Assembly: GCA_029891345.1 (NCBI GenBank)
Contig: CM057005.1
Location: 68,271,760 to 68,335,759, forward strand
Reading direction: 5' to 3'
DNA length: 64,000 bases
DNA from: Dryococelus australis
Taxonomy: Eukaryota; Arthropoda; Insecta; Phasmatodea; Phasmatidae
The notes below the pieces were generated by a model that saw only the letters and a program-made list of their open reading frames with translations, did not search any database and was not told where the DNA came from. The stretch's first letter is position 1. Each line of letters begins with the position of its first letter. Below are positions 1-11,964 of this stretch, piece by piece. Both the position numbers and the translations under genes were made by a program.

Positions 1-16
1 AAAAAATGTACATTTC

Positions 17-88
17 ATATATATATATATATATATACATATATACATATATATACATACACATACACACATATACATGCATATATAA
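17..88. repeat. (TA)n/(CA)n microsatellite
   Basis: Alternating TA and CA dinucleotides with short interruptions. Simple sequence with no coding content. Confidence 0.9.
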
Positions 89-763
89 ACTTAGACTAAA
101 AATTGGGCTGTTATTCCTTGTTTTATAACTGTTGAACGATCCGTCAAAACATCTCCAGCCAAGATGGGACCACAGGTATAAACGAGTATATTTCAATATA
201 ACAGGAGATAAACTGAGTTCTTGTCTGATTTTCACATTACCAAGAGTTTAAATAAATTATTTGCCCCTTTAGATAGTGATATTAAACTTTTGACCGGTAC
301 TGTACTTACGCAAACTATACAGCACCCAAGTTTCTCCCCACTGGATAAACAAAATAAAACCATAAATCGCATCATGTTTCGTTGAAATGTCGCGGGTTCA
401 ATATCAGCTCTACAATCTGCATTTATTTCAATTGACAACGCAAAATACCATGATAAACGGAATTTAATCAATATAATTTGGAAGTTACATAGAATATTGA
501 AGAACCAAATAAATAATACACGGATAGTTTATTTACTTACATTCTGTTCTGTCGAAGTAACTGATGTAGTTGTAGTTGTACGACTGAGTGAATGTATATT
601 AGCATTGCGTTTCACTTCTGTTTTTTAACACCACCAATTTGCATACATTTATTACTGTACTACATTACATTTATTCCCATTTCAACCAAGAACCAGCGAA
701 TCGCAAGTCCAATGCAAGGGATTCCAAAAGAAGAGATGAAAGACAATGCTAAGATGTGTGTTT
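89..763. other. Unassigned non-coding DNA
   Basis: AT-rich sequence. The short open frames on both strands show no recognisable motif or codon pattern, and I see no repeat that recurs elsewhere in the window. Confidence 0.5.
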
Positions 764-1193
764 ATAGTCTTTATGCGGTTTCTTCACACTTTTTTAATCA
801 AACCTTTAAAAAACCACTTCATGTATGACGTGTTTGACTGTTTCCTAAATATGTCACGTAACACAAGCGTTTTTACTCTTCTGCTAACACAAAAGTAGCT
901 TATTTTCGGTTAAATTGAACTTTTACTTATATTTCATTTATAAATTCCCATATATAATTTATAACTAATACGAATTAAAAAAAGAGAGAAAATAGGTGTG
1001 TTGGTAATGCCTAGTAAGATATAGTTCTTCTGCAAAATAGTATTACACTAAGTGCGCACGAATATGGCGCGTTATCCATTAAGTGTAATTTTGTAGACTC
1101 GGTTACTCTTTGTTGGCATAAGGCGGAGGAATAGTCTGGAAGTAGAACTTTAGCAAGACTTTAGAAAATTTGGAAGTAACCGTGAATGGACTA
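764..1193 (-). mobile_element. MITE-like element, family C, copy 1
   Basis: An element of about 430 bp in reverse orientation relative to the copies at 45691-45964 and 63070-63504. Its right end holds the block with GGCGGAGGAATA and AAGTAACCGTGAATG, the reverse complement of the left ends of the other copies. Its left end (GCGGTTTCTTCACAC) matches their right ends. There is no ORF that could be a transposase, so it should be non-autonomous. The terminal block resembles the ends of MITE families A and B in this window, which suggests related transposases mobilised all three. Confidence 0.65.
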
Positions 1194-1430
1194 CAACATG
1201 TGGCCGCAAGTTGAAGATTCTACCTGCCTGCAGTTATTTTGCAAATTCCGAAGTCTCGAAATGCGTGATCTCCAAGGTCGACACTTGCTCACTCACCACC
1301 TGCCTCATCGTCTCTATGCGCAAGGAGCTCTATTGGCTTGCAGTCTTTCCGTCGGCAACTAACTTCAACGTGACCCTACATTTTTACGGCACGCTAATAA
1401 AGATAAAAGTATGATGCATGTCGAAAGCTC

Positions 1431-2098
1431 CTGTCACACAGCCAAATTTTCGCCTCCAACAATATTTGACAATAACATTTGAAGAGGAAATAGGGCCTCC
1501 AAATTTTTCCTTCCAACAAATTTTAGCAAATAATATTGAACGTGTTTGAAAATGTGCCACACTGTCAAATATTTTTATTGGGATAATCTAGTTTGAATTA
1601 TTATTAAAAAATTATTTTAATAGTGAGATACTGTGTTTGTTTTTCCATACAGATCATTACAGAGAGAACTGTAAGGAATGTTGTAATTTATTTTCGCTTC
1701 TCTACTAAATTTGAATTTTATTTATCGCAGATATTTCTTGCACAAAGAAATTTAATATTCCTCTGTGCTCGTAATATTATGTGCAATATTCAATTAAAAT
1801 ATCATGCCCAGACAGTTTCTGCTATTTACCTACTTCGTATCCAGCAATTGTACGTTATTTTATAGTTTATTGACGTCCATTTGTGTCATCCACGATTCTG
1901 ATTGGCTGAGACCGTCAAACGTCAAATACATTTTAGAACCGCTCCAATCTTCAAATGTTTGATGGAAACTGAAGCCATCCAACTTTTTCAGACAAACATG
2001 GCGGTGTTTATCACGTTTCGTTGACGTCGTAACCGTCCAATTTTATTTGACCAAACTTATTGGAAGCAATATGACCGAAACATTTGACAGTGTGACAG
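1431..2098. mobile_element. MITE-like inverted-repeat element D
   Basis: The left end CTGTCACACAGCCAAAT and the reverse complement of the right end, CTGTCACACTGTCAAAT, match with two differences, and the similarity continues weakly inward (CTCCAACAATATTTG against CTTCCAATAAGTTTG). A further copy of the end motif (CACACTGTCAAAT) lies near 1558-1570, so the element may be compound or hold an older internal end. No clear target duplication was found and no coding frame is convincing. Confidence 0.5.
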
Positions 2099-3120
2099 AG
2101 ACTTTAAGACAACTCTTTAAAGTTCTCACGTCCAAAAATCATACTTGAAGTTGAAACGAGAACTTGAAACTCGTGTTTGGGGGCGAAACGAATCTTAAAA
2201 TGATTTTCGTGTTTAGGCAGCACTACAAAAAAATCCAACCGTTTTTAAGTCAAGTGCGTTCTATACCAAACCTCAGCTACGCACTTCACACACACACACT
2301 TGGTGGCACCACCTGGCTTGTGTGTGAATGATATGTAATCTCAGTTACGTTTCGCGAGCCTGCTGTATAAAGCGCTGACTCCGGCAGAAGGTCATTCAAA
2401 CACAAGTGTCACGAACACTGCGTGAGAGATGTGTCAAGGCAACAGCTACTTTGAGGTGCAGGCTACAGCACACAGTGCTCCCCGAGATGGAATATTCCAC
2501 TAAGGTACACTTACTGGAAGTTTGATTAAACGAGCAAGTTTTATGGTACACCCTCCGACCCAGTATTGTGGCTCCAAGCTGAAATTACGTTTCCTTCACG
2601 GATGGAAATACGATCGTTTACGCTGGGCCTGTCAAACGCAGGCAGTTAAGCTAAGTTCTGAGCATCTTCCAATATCTCTCTTCTGCAATGAATAACCCTT
2701 TCCTCTTAGCTTCGGCAGTTTATTTAGTGCTCATGCAAACAACTACGAGTGATGTCATCTTATTTTGACACTGATATTTAAAAAGCGATGACTCGCAAAA
2801 ATAACCCAATTTGAACTGGATGGTTAAAGAAACATTTACACGAAATACAACTAAGCAGTATATAAAATAAACGTAACACATTTTCGCTACTTATGCATGG
2901 TGGGTCACAGTAAACCAACCATTTTAAAATGTCTATAATTTGGCCAGTTTTGTATGGAAGTTAAATTTGAAACTGTCTAGTTAGAGGTACTGTGTCGCAT
3001 TCTTATTAAATAACATGTTTATTGCAGTAGTCCAGTGCCGACTGTTCCAAGGTCTACATTGCGTCATCGCCTCGTCAGTTCCGTAGCACACCGGTGCACC
3101 TCAGAATTGTAATGTATGGT
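2099..3120. other. Unassigned non-coding DNA
   Basis: No coding signal on either strand. It holds a short (CA)n run near 2288-2300 and the TATA/initiator-like pair listed separately at 2366-2396. Confidence 0.45.
2366..2396 (+). promoter_or_regulatory. TATA box plus initiator-like pair
   Basis: TATAAAG at 2366 is followed by GTCATTC, an arthropod-initiator-like match with its A at 2394, which is 28 bases downstream as in a standard TATA promoter. No ORF or exon follows convincingly, so this may be chance or the start of a non-coding or unseen transcript. Confidence 0.25.
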
Positions 3121-3356
3121 AGAGGCTGTTTACGGTAAAGTGAGCACCTTTGAGACCCTAGTTACTTTTTCCTTTCAGCCATTATTTATCCTTTAACCAC
3201 CTTTTTAAATAAATATTGTCTTAAGTAATAAACACAGAGTGTGTATTCCACCTCACTAGAAATATAACGTCTAAGGCTAAAATAAAATATATTTAGTGAC
3301 TGATATTTCAAGTAAGAGGGCTTTCAAAAGTACTCACTTTACCATGCATAGCATAT
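3121..3356 (+). mobile_element. MITE-like element, family A, copy 1
   Basis: About 235 bp. The left end GGCTGTTTACGGTAAAGTGA and right end TACTCACTTTACCATGCAT are imperfect inverted repeats. The interior (CTAGTTACTTTTTCCTTTCA near the left end) is shared with the copies at 17809-18043 and 48186-48413. It has no coding capacity, so it should be non-autonomous. TA-rich flanks fit a Tc1/mariner-like target but do not prove it. Confidence 0.7.
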
Positions 3357-4709
3357 AACCTGTTCGATCGCGCGTGTGTGTGTGTGTGTTGTGTGCAGGT
3401 GCCAGGCATTATGAACGGGTCCCCGCACATATTTTCAACAGTCACTCGCTTACGTTATTAATTTTGGAACATAAATACAGCACAAAAATGGCTTATATGT
3501 ATCCACTTGTCACTGTCGGTAGATTAATATCGTGTACCTCTTAAACAGATAGTACAAATGTAACTTCCACAAAAAAGCTGACCGAATTATACCTGTAGTT
3601 TATAGTAGATTCTGTCGTATCCGGCATAACTGTGACTGGATCCCGGGGCAGGTTAGCAAAATGGCCGTCTGACCAGAAAATACAACTAAACTTCTAACTG
3701 TAACAAAAATACCTGTAATTTACTATGTGAAAAAGTCAATAAAGGTCCCGAAGAGTACGTATTTTCGTAAAATAAATATTGATTTAAATTGAACATATAT
3801 CATTATAACAAATTATATAAAAAATAAAAAAAAATAAAAATAACAGTCATTATATGTACCCAAAATGTCTTATAACAGTGTCTGACGATCCATTAACAGT
3901 ATTTGTTGGGTAAGTTTTCCACAAACAGGACACCCACGCACCGTAAAAGACAACATTTATGGAAATAATAAACTAACATAGCACCAGCAGTAAAGCAGCC
4001 AGTTAAACTAATTGCCGATTAGGAGGGCGTTTACTGCGTGCACACACAATTTCCACTTACGTAGGCTCCAGTAGTGCTATGTGCAGCAGGCTGTACTACT
4101 CTTCAATGACAAATCTATCGTTTTAGCCAGCCTGAAGAATTCATACGATAGGATAAATTAAATACGGAGAAGCCGTATTGTGAAGGCTGTGGAAGCACGC
4201 AGAGAAAATATCGTCGCCATATTAATATACAATTAGAATATCCACGTGGCGATTCCCTCTACAAAAAATCATATAATTCCAGAACTGGTATTTGAAACGG
4301 GTTGTAACTACTTAGTTCCCTGAAAACAGGAAAAATTATTTCTGCTGTGTAATCTAAATTACTTGTCAAGTTGAAGCCCTACTTCAAGTCTGACACGCGT
4401 GTCAATTAGCAAAACTCAAGCAATTTTATGTGAGCACTCCTGTCCTGCCTGAACGACTTATTTTTCGTCCCGCCAGCTGATGAATTGTGTGATGCCTACA
4501 ATTTGTGGATTACGATGAAATGCTGCTATTATGGGGTGGTTGTGTTTACAGAACTACATGACGTTAATGAACTTGGTTAGCAAGTCTGCTTGGTTATTTG
4601 CCACGTCCGTATTTGGTAGCCCAGATTAATAAACTGTTATTTTGTTTGAAGAGGGGTTACTATTTGAAAAGGCAATATTTTTGCTGCAGAAAAAGGTACT
4701 TTGTTTTAC
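3357..4709. other. Unassigned non-coding DNA with a (GT)n run
   Basis: A short (GT)n tract lies near 3374-3390. The rest is AT-rich with no long ORF, no recognisable domain and no repeat seen elsewhere in the window. Confidence 0.5.
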
Positions 4710-4990
4710 TTCCCCCCCCCCCCCCCCTTCGGGGTGGCGCACGTCTGAACGCTCCCAAGCGTTGAGCTATACTGAAGAGAGGCGCGGAGCTCCTGGCGCG
4801 GCCGAGCGCTGTCTGATGGCTACTACTAGCAACGAGTTCAGTCTCGTACACTCTGGCACCTTCCATACGCCTCTCCGCGTATAAATGTTCGTTCCCAGCC
4901 CGAGCAAGTGTGCAGTATTCCTCTTCGAGTTGCGCGGACTGGCCGACGATAGATCATGTCTACAACACTTCGTACTTCGGGGCTTTACCA
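4710..4990 (+). promoter_or_regulatory. GC-rich island with poly-C tract and TATA box
   Basis: A poly-C run (4711-4728) begins a GC- and CpG-rich stretch in AT-rich surroundings. TATAAAT lies at 4880, and a possible initiator (GCAGT, A near 4914) sits about 34 bases downstream, slightly farther than usual. Overlapping short ORFs on both strands are explained by the GC content. It could be a core promoter of an unseen transcript or the remains of a retroelement leader. Confidence 0.3.
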
Positions 4991-5218
4991 TGTTAGACGC
5001 GTTTTCGAGTAATATGAGTACTACTCAAGTCAAGTATTGCAACGAAGGTAGTTATTGCTATGCTGGGGGTAGATTCTCCATTGTAGTAGTGTATTTTTAT
5101 AGCGATTTTTGTGTATATGGATTTTTGTAGAAAAGTGTTTCCTCACTGTTTTGCTTGTGTGAATTTTCATATGGTGTTTTATGGGAATGTTTGTAATAGG
5201 TGGATTCTTTCTTTCTTT

Positions 5219-5430
5219 TTTTGGCATGCTGTAGGAATGGTCTCCTGGACTACGATTTGCCAAAAGATTTTAATGTCAAGGAATTTAGTGGATATTTTAT
5301 GGCATACCTTTATGCTCAGGGTTAAGTGTAGGAATGGTTTCCTTGATTATAATTTTCCAAAAGGATTTTAATGTCAAGGAGTTTAGTGGATATTTTATGG
5401 CACGCCTGTATGTTCATGGTTATGTGTAAT
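5219..5430. repeat. 97-bp tandem duplication
   Basis: A unit beginning GTAGGAATGGT at 5231 recurs at 5328, a period of 97 bases. Both copies contain TTTTAATGTCAAGGA and TTTAGTGGATATTTTATGGC. The copies differ at scattered positions. Short ORFs over it look incidental. Confidence 0.8.
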
Positions 5431-6561
5431 GAGGGTTTGTGCTCCTTGCCAATGGTGTTTGAAATTAATATTCCATGTTGTACTTTTTAGTGAATGATCA
5501 TGTGTACTTTACTTTTAAAGTTGTAATGGTACTTGCTTTACTCAGGGAGTCATTTCACCTTTTTTGATGGGATTTCACAAGGGCTTATTCATTTTGGGTG
5601 ATTTCTAAGGATATATTAATATTGTTGTTTTTCTGTTTGTTCCAGTTCATGTGTGTTCTCTCCTTCCCCTAGTTTACCGATTGGTAGCAAGCAACAGAAA
5701 TTTACAAATGCAATTTTTATTTTTCAAATCAAGTTGCGAATTTGTTGTTCTTGGTGATGATGTATAGATGGGCTTCAATATATTTGTATTGATTTTGGAA
5801 TTTTTGTGTCCATGCTTTCTTGATTTTTTTAAATGGTATACATGCTTCTCGTTGCCTTCCTTTAGCGCTGCTACGCCCTAAAGGGGCGTAACAAATAGAT
5901 TGTTTAATATTCCTGGAAACTGTACTTAAAAAACCTCGTTCCTTATCTCGTAAAGTAGTATACACGCTGCAAAAGTAAAACGACAAACTAGTATCATACA
6001 TTGGTTAAACGTTCCTGTTAGTATATTACAATACAATTGGCAAACTATTATAAGAAAATTTGTGTGTGTATATAAAAACGTGTTTCTGAAACATCGGGCG
6101 AATTTCGGCAGTGCATTCCTGACGAAAATATGACTAAGTACACTTTTCTCGTTAAGTGATTAATATAAGAGATCTGTGAGCCCCTGAAGAATCCCCATTT
6201 AAATTGCCTCACTCTGTATTGTGATTTGCCTGGTATGCCACACGTTCTATTTAGAATGTTCAACCTGAATTAACTCTCAAACGGTTCACCTGAGAGTGTT
6301 CCGACAAGACGATATTTTTTGTTAGGTTAGACTACAAATTAAAAATTGCTTGGCACGTAGTGTTAGAAAGTTTTATGTAAACATACGGTGCCAACACCTA
6401 TTTCCAAAAGGAAGGGGGATGATATTACCGACCGCGTTTTTAGAGGTGTAAGATATCCTTTATAGAACACACGATTCACCGATTTGTTGCGTAATCATAA
6501 GTTTTTTCTGATATTTTCAACTAAACTCATTTTGAAACTCAAATTTTGAGGGGCGCATGTA
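5431..6561. other. Unassigned non-coding DNA
   Basis: AT-rich, with only short frames without recognisable domains. A small perfect inverted repeat (TACGCCC/GGGCGTA) lies near 5873-5890. The pogo-like element begins immediately after. Confidence 0.5.
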
Positions 6562-6586
6562 TAGTAAAGTGACCGAATATCGGATA
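6562..6586. repeat. pogo-like element, left terminal inverted repeat
   Basis: Reads TAGTAAAGTGACCGAATATC followed by GGATA. It is the exact inverse of 9677-9701 and is preceded by TA. Confidence 0.85.
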
Positions 6587-6875
6587 CTTTTACAGAAGTC
6601 CAATTTATTTGTAGAAAGAAAAGATATTAACAACCAGATATTTGTCCATTGCTTGTTTGGTTAAACATAGTTTAAGCTGGTATCTATTTAAATTAAGCAA
6701 ATTATTTATGGAAATAGTAAAAAAAATAAAAACCAAAACAATGCAAATTACAAGGTTTGAAAAAAGGGAGCCTAATATATCAAACACTGATTCATGTTCT
6801 TCATATAAAAATTATTTGTAAAGGTCTGTTGAAGAGATTAACATTTTACCGACTATAACAAACACACTAACTAAA

Positions 6876-8798
6876 TTAAAGACTGCAGTTTTCACAGACA
6901 AAAGTTTTCCAGATGTTTTTATCAACGACAGCACATGTTTCGTGTACCCATTGTAGGCAGCGAATACACCGAATCCAGTCGTCTCCAGAATGATCTTCCC
7001 GATATGGCAGAGCACAATAGAGGCATTCTTCGTTTGCACTGTTTCTGTCATCCGTTGAAACAAGAGCTGGGTCATCCTCCGAATCTGAATCTTCCAATTC
7101 TGTAAACATTGCCTTTGAACCTCATCTCTTGTCACGTGCATTAGGCAACGCTAACTTCCTAGAAACAGATTTTGTTACTCCCTTCTTCAAGATTTTAACA
7201 TTTTGTACACTATCCTTCTTGCCTTTAATTGAAGCATTCTGCTTACGTTTCCTTAACTGTGCATTTTCTAAACAAACTGTCCGCTGTGCCCTGTATGGAG
7301 AAGAGGTGATGATGGGAGTTTGTCCAGTCCTTCAACCTCTTTTAGAAGGCCCTGGTAAGTTAGCACATGGACGTAAATTGAACGGGCTGATAATAACTGC
7401 ACCATTTCCCTTCTTAGTCCCACGCGTATCTCGACTTACTTCAATTCCTTCACTAACTTCATCCATAGGTGTATCATGGCTTGTTCCTCCTTGTTCCTTT
7501 GTCCCGTTTTCGTATCTTTCCGTAAGCTGGCAAGTAGATTTTCCGATTCTCCTGATATAATTTTCAAGCCCCAAATGTTCATCAGTGCTATCATTCTCGA
7601 CATTTTCAGAAAGAAAATCTTGTTAGCCAAACACTAGTGGATCAAATGGTGATATATGGCGCATTTTCTGAACCCGTTTACAGCCGATTCCATGATAGCT
7701 GCTCTCAAGTAGGCTCGTCCCATTAAAGATTCAACTTGGTAAACAGAAATAGCTCTGAAGGGATGGGCATCCAACCAATTTTCAATTTAAGCAAAATAAA
7801 ACTATTTTATGGGAGCCATGAATGCAACATCCAAAGGTTGGAGCTTGTGTGTCGAATGTGGCGGTAGGCAAATAATTTTCACCCCATTCTGCCTTGCTAG
7901 TTCTATTACATCTAAATTTCTTGCATGAGAGTAATGACCGTAAAGAATGAGACAGGGTCTTCAACAGTTGGCTTGACTACTTTAATGCCGCAACCAGCAG
8001 GTGAACATGTGGTGCTGTATCCAACCAGATGGGTGGGTAGCTGCTATAGTAACAGATAGTGTACCATCAAGAAGTTCTGCTTTCATATTGGTTCAGGGGA
8101 AAACTAGCATAGGTGGCACAAAATTACCTGCCGCATTCATACATGTAACAAGTGCAATCAAGGATCCTCGCTCTGCAGAAGACAACTTAGCAACTTCTTT
8201 CTTTCCCTTGATGCTGATAATTTTGTAACTTGTACCCTGAACCACTGTCCCACTAATTTCGTCAACATTGTAGATTCTGGAAGGATCATGGTTTATCAGC
8301 TGAAGTTCTGGTTTCAGAAGTTGGAAAAACATGCCGACTTTCTCTCTTGTAAAGTTTTTCACTCTAGCTAATGAAACAGCACGAGGTGTTCTCACTGCTA
8401 GCTCTGGATGCCTATGGAGGAAGTTTTTCGACCACTTTTTACTAGCCATTCCTTTCTCAGCAGTGAATGGATGGGTCAAATTATTTTTCACAACAAGTTG
8501 GTAAGCAAGTGCCCTAATGTCTCGTCTTCTAAGCCCATGGTAACGCCTGTCCAGTTATTTGCAGTAGGCAACTAACTGATCTTCAAGGTCATCCCCTAAA
8601 GCACTCTTCCTTCCCAAAGGAGTAGACAGTAGCTTTTCGACATCTTTTTCCTTGCTATTTACGTAATTTTCCAATGTAGATCTCGGGACGTTAAAGACTT
8701 TGGCAGCCTTAAGGTTACCCATGTCTATTTTTCACTGCGCCTATGGCTTTCCGTATTGAGTCTGGATCCCACGACCTTCGTATTCCGGCAGTAGACAT
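6876..8798 (-). pseudogene. pogo/Tigger-type DDE transposase with C-terminal PHD-like finger, broken
   Basis: It would cut and paste the surrounding element. The start at 8798 (MSTAGIRRSWDPDSIRKAI) opens a pogo-type helix-turn-helix. A frameshift follows near 8720 and the frame continues through VFNVPRSTLENYV. An in-frame TAA lies near 8555, after VAYCK. From 8491 the frame holds HTH/CENPB-like and DDE segments, including SKKWSKNFLHRHPEL and the first catalytic region YNVDE. The region near 7830-7950 encodes LILYGHYSHARNLD and CLPPHSTHKLQPLDV, hallmarks of the DDE_1 family. The expected second catalytic Asp (LILDGHYSH-type motif) reads Tyr here. The C-terminal frame (7109-6876) has a C4HC3-like pattern: ECLYC, WIRCIRCLQWVHETC, FVCENC. 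This PHD-like tail is typical of arthropod pogo transposases. Frameshifts, stops and the Asp-to-Tyr change make it inactive. Confidence 0.85.
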
Positions 8799-9676
8799 CT
8801 AAAACAATAAATATGTAAAATAAAGTCAACAAAAAAATTAAATATATCACTCTCAGATATAATAGGCAAAATCCCTTCATGTTTCTGTGTGAAGATTTTT
8901 TTTACAAATATAGGCCAAAATAAATTTACAAAAAAAATGTCTTTACAAATATGAAATTAAGCATCAGGTAGGTTATGTAGGATAAGTTAATTTGGTTGGC
9001 AAAATTGAAAGTGGTAACAATAATATGACTGCCACTTATCTAAGCCTACGTAGGCTATTATATTTCTATCCCTGGGTTATAACATTTTTTTATAGTGACA
9101 GTTAATAAATATACACTGAAAAACTTGGCAATGCATTTTACATAGCAAAAAGTATTACTACAAGAAACTGATTAATTTTTATTTCACAATACCGAACTAC
9201 ACTGCGTTTGAAAATTAATTTCAATTACTAGCGGCATAACAAAGTTGTTCGTGTAGCGCCTTTCTGCGGTAAACCTAGCGCCCTATTATCGGATATCCGA
9301 TATTGAGCATCCATCACTATCCGATATTCGGCAACATACAGCTTGGGTTGGTAAACTCTACTGTGCCAAAACCCAACTCGTATTTGCATTTGCAACACTT
9401 ACACATTAAACTGCATCATATCTAGGTGTGTCTACAATATAAAAGTGAATTTTAACAACTCACCTTCAGCCCGCAATATGCCGTTCAAAATTCTCCTTGA
9501 AAATTTAGGAACTTAACAACATACACAAACAACTGTGGCATTTGACTCGCAGCCAACTACTACGCCCGTGCACTCTCGTGGGTACAATGGCTACCTTTAA
9601 GTAACTGTTTAGTACTTTCACCGGCAGAGTGCAGCACCTGTGACTTCACATATCCCGGTATCCGATATTACGAATC

Positions 9677-9800
<124 letters not shown>

Positions 9801-10014
9801 TCTTGAAAATCAATACGGCCACTCTTAAATAAAGTTAAATTATCACCAAATCTTACCTATACTATTAACAAAAAATTTTAATTTAAGTCAAGCATTTTCG
9901 ATAACATGAGTTATGCTTATTCGAATCAAATATAACCACCACATAGCAAAGAGAGATCACAATGCACTGCGAAGCTAAATCAGTCTATGGATGTAGCAGG
10001 TGAAAGAAGAAAGC

Positions 10015-10017
<3 letters not shown>

Positions 10018-10074
<57 letters not shown>
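10018..10074. repeat. (GA)n microsatellite
   Basis: Pure GA dinucleotide run. The Arg-Glu and Leu-Ser repeat ORFs on both strands are artefacts. Confidence 0.95.
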
Positions 10075-10078
<4 letters not shown>

Positions 10079-10654
10079 CAACTGTGTTTTTTTTATGGCA
10101 ACGAAGTATAAAACTGAAAACAAAATTAAGCGAGAAATTAAATGGTGATGTGGAGGTAAAATATGAAACAGTGAAAAACAAATCCATAGAATTATGGAAG
10201 GAACATTGGAAGAACGCGTTACAAGGGTGTAGAGAGGGGAAGGATGAAGCGAATGAAAAGTCGATTGCAAAGTCACGAAAGGGATGTGGTGGGTGATTGA
10301 AGTGAAGGGAATAGGGGTGTAGCAATGAAGTTGCTAGAACAGGATATGGGAAGGAAAAAACGAGAATTAGGATGTGTATAGTCACTGACGGGCATAAGTG
10401 GAAGAGGGGCCACGGACAAGAGGAGAATGAAAGTATCTAGTTTCTGAGCTGTCATTTACATACACTTACATATATATGTTAAAGTCCTTTAGATCGCTCA
10501 CATAATAGTGCTATCAGACTGTAAAAGTGACACAATAAGGAAATAAAACAAGCACCGATATTCTACTTTCCTCTCAGTTTTGTCGCGGATTTCTAAAATC
10601 AACGGTGGGCGCGACATGAACAGTTTTTCCTCCGAGATCGTTCTGAACAGGGAG
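10075..10654. other. Unassigned DNA with a short purine-rich open frame
   Basis: A plus-strand frame continues from the (GA)n tract to 10296 and includes KSIELWKEHWKNALQGC. I do not recognise it. It has no start outside the microsatellite, so I do not call a gene. Confidence 0.4.
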
Positions 10655-10800
10655 GATTGCCCCCCCCCCCCCCCTTTTTTCCGCAATGGTGCAGAGTTGC
10701 TGCTGCTGGGGTATATAAAAAGGGAGCGAAGAGGGGGAGGGGGCGCGGAAACTGCTGTCCCTGTCCCAGTGGGGGAGTACCATAATCAATACATGCACCA
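10655..10800 (+). promoter_or_regulatory. Poly-C tract followed by a TATA-like box
   Basis: A poly-C run (10660-10673) is followed by TATATAAAAAG at 10712 and a G-rich stretch. The layout resembles the island at 4710-4990. No convincing initiator or downstream ORF is seen. Confidence 0.25.
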
Positions 10801-10829
10801 CACCCTGACCTAGCACACGCATGCAATCT

Positions 10830-11317
10830 ACTGCTTCTGCAGATGGTTTCGAAAACGAATAATACCTCCTTTAAAGACATGCGAATGTTAACATAGAATT
10901 GTTCCTGATTAAATATTTCAATTAAAGTTGATCCGTGAAAAAAAAAATTGGCCTAAACGGGGTAACTATGGAAAGTTAAATTATTGAGAAATTAAATTAA
11001 TAAAATTAAATTCAAAAGCAAAATCAACTGATTGCAGTTAAGTGTTTGAGAGCTGCAAATCATATTCGGTCCAATTAAACAAAGTTTCGTCGATGAATTT
11101 ATCAAAACAACAAAAAATACTACTAACAATTCACATGCAGTTTTCATTTCAAATAGTACGATACAAGCTAGTTACAATGTCAGGAAGATAGTCCTGTTGT
11201 GCAGTATTAAGGAAGTATTGAAAGTTCTGTCTTCAGGCAACTGCAAAATAGACGTTTGTTTCAAATGATGAAAACTTAAGTTAACCAGTTTTATAATTCA
11301 GTAAGTTAAAGAGTTAC
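10830..11317. other. Unassigned non-coding DNA
   Basis: AT-rich, with no ORF of note and no recognisable repeat. Confidence 0.45.
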
Positions 11318-11615
11318 AGACTATTATCACCAAATTGGGTGCAGGTGACTTTGACCCCATGACCTTGAAAACAAAAACTCGAGAAAAAATACATAAAAGC
11401 AGATAAGTATATAACATTACAGAGTACTACCACCATATTGGAAGCCAGTGACCTTAACCATAACCCCATGACCTTTAATGACCTTAAAAAAACTCGAGAA
11501 AAATACACAAAAGTCGGCATGTATATGACGTTACAGACTACTACCATCATATTGGAAGCCAGTGACCTTGATCCCATGACCTTCACCCCATAACCTTAAA
11601 TGACCTTGATAACAA
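11318..11615. repeat. Tandem array of roughly 114-bp units
   Basis: Three units of 102-114 bp carry CTACCAYCATATTGGAAGCC, AGTGACCTT and CCCATGACCTT. Clear copies start near 11429 and 11543, with a more diverged one near 11327. Each contains CTCGAGAAAAAATAC or close variants. ORFs on the minus strand through this array mirror the repeat. Confidence 0.75.
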
Positions 11616-11964
11616 AATCCAGAAAAAGTCTCCAAAGACCTGCTTGCAGTAAACGTGATACCGAGGTATTGAATGAGAAATGCGCTTCGCCTTTACAGGT
11701 CTTTCCATGTCTAAGGAAACTGTCGCTATGGCTGAACTGCTTACCGCACCTGTCACATAAATATGACATACGACAGGGATTCGTAGCACAATTAAAGCAC
11801 TCATATCGCCATACATTATGGTCGAAAGTAAATGCCTTATCACAAAAGTGACACTGATGACGGCGTAGTAGTGGTTCAGGCACAGACTCGAGTAGGCCTG
11901 TTGGAGATTTATGTGCTGGAGCCAAAGAAGTCCGTAAAATCGGAAATGATGTTCTAGGTACCAC
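11596..11964 (-). CDS. C2H2-type zinc-finger ORF, fragment
   Basis: A 122-codon minus-strand frame with two zinc-finger-like segments: CHFCDKAFTFDHNVWRYEC, and LCDRCGKQFSHSDSFLRHG ending in KTC (C2HC form). The segment PLLRRHQCHFCDKAF resembles the Cys-rich region near 29030-29090 in Polinton E3 (PLHRHSSRFCKKTF), which lies upstream of that element's DNA polymerase region. It may therefore be a lone Polinton-derived fragment rather than a host exon. The C-terminal 20-odd codons run into the tandem repeat and are probably not real. No promoter or splice partner is identified. Confidence 0.4.
   Translation of the reverse strand: MVPRTSFPILRTSLAPAHKSPTGLLESVPEPLLRRHQCHFCDKAFTFDHNVWRYECFNCATNPCRMSYLCDRCGKQFSHSDSFLRHGKTCKGEAHFSFNTSVSRLLQAGLWRLFLDFVIKVI

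Noticed and set aside
4642-5371. Chain of short plus-strand ORFs behind the TATA box at 4880
   Set aside because: No domain, no convincing splice sites, and the second half is the 97-bp tandem repeat.
7129-7574. Long ORFs on the plus strand and in other frames within the pogo-like element
   Set aside because: Shadows of the minus-strand transposase.
9975-10385. ORFs rich in Leu-Ser or Arg-Glu on both strands
   Set aside because: By-products of the (GA)n microsatellite. The frame to 10296 has no start outside the repeat and no known domain.
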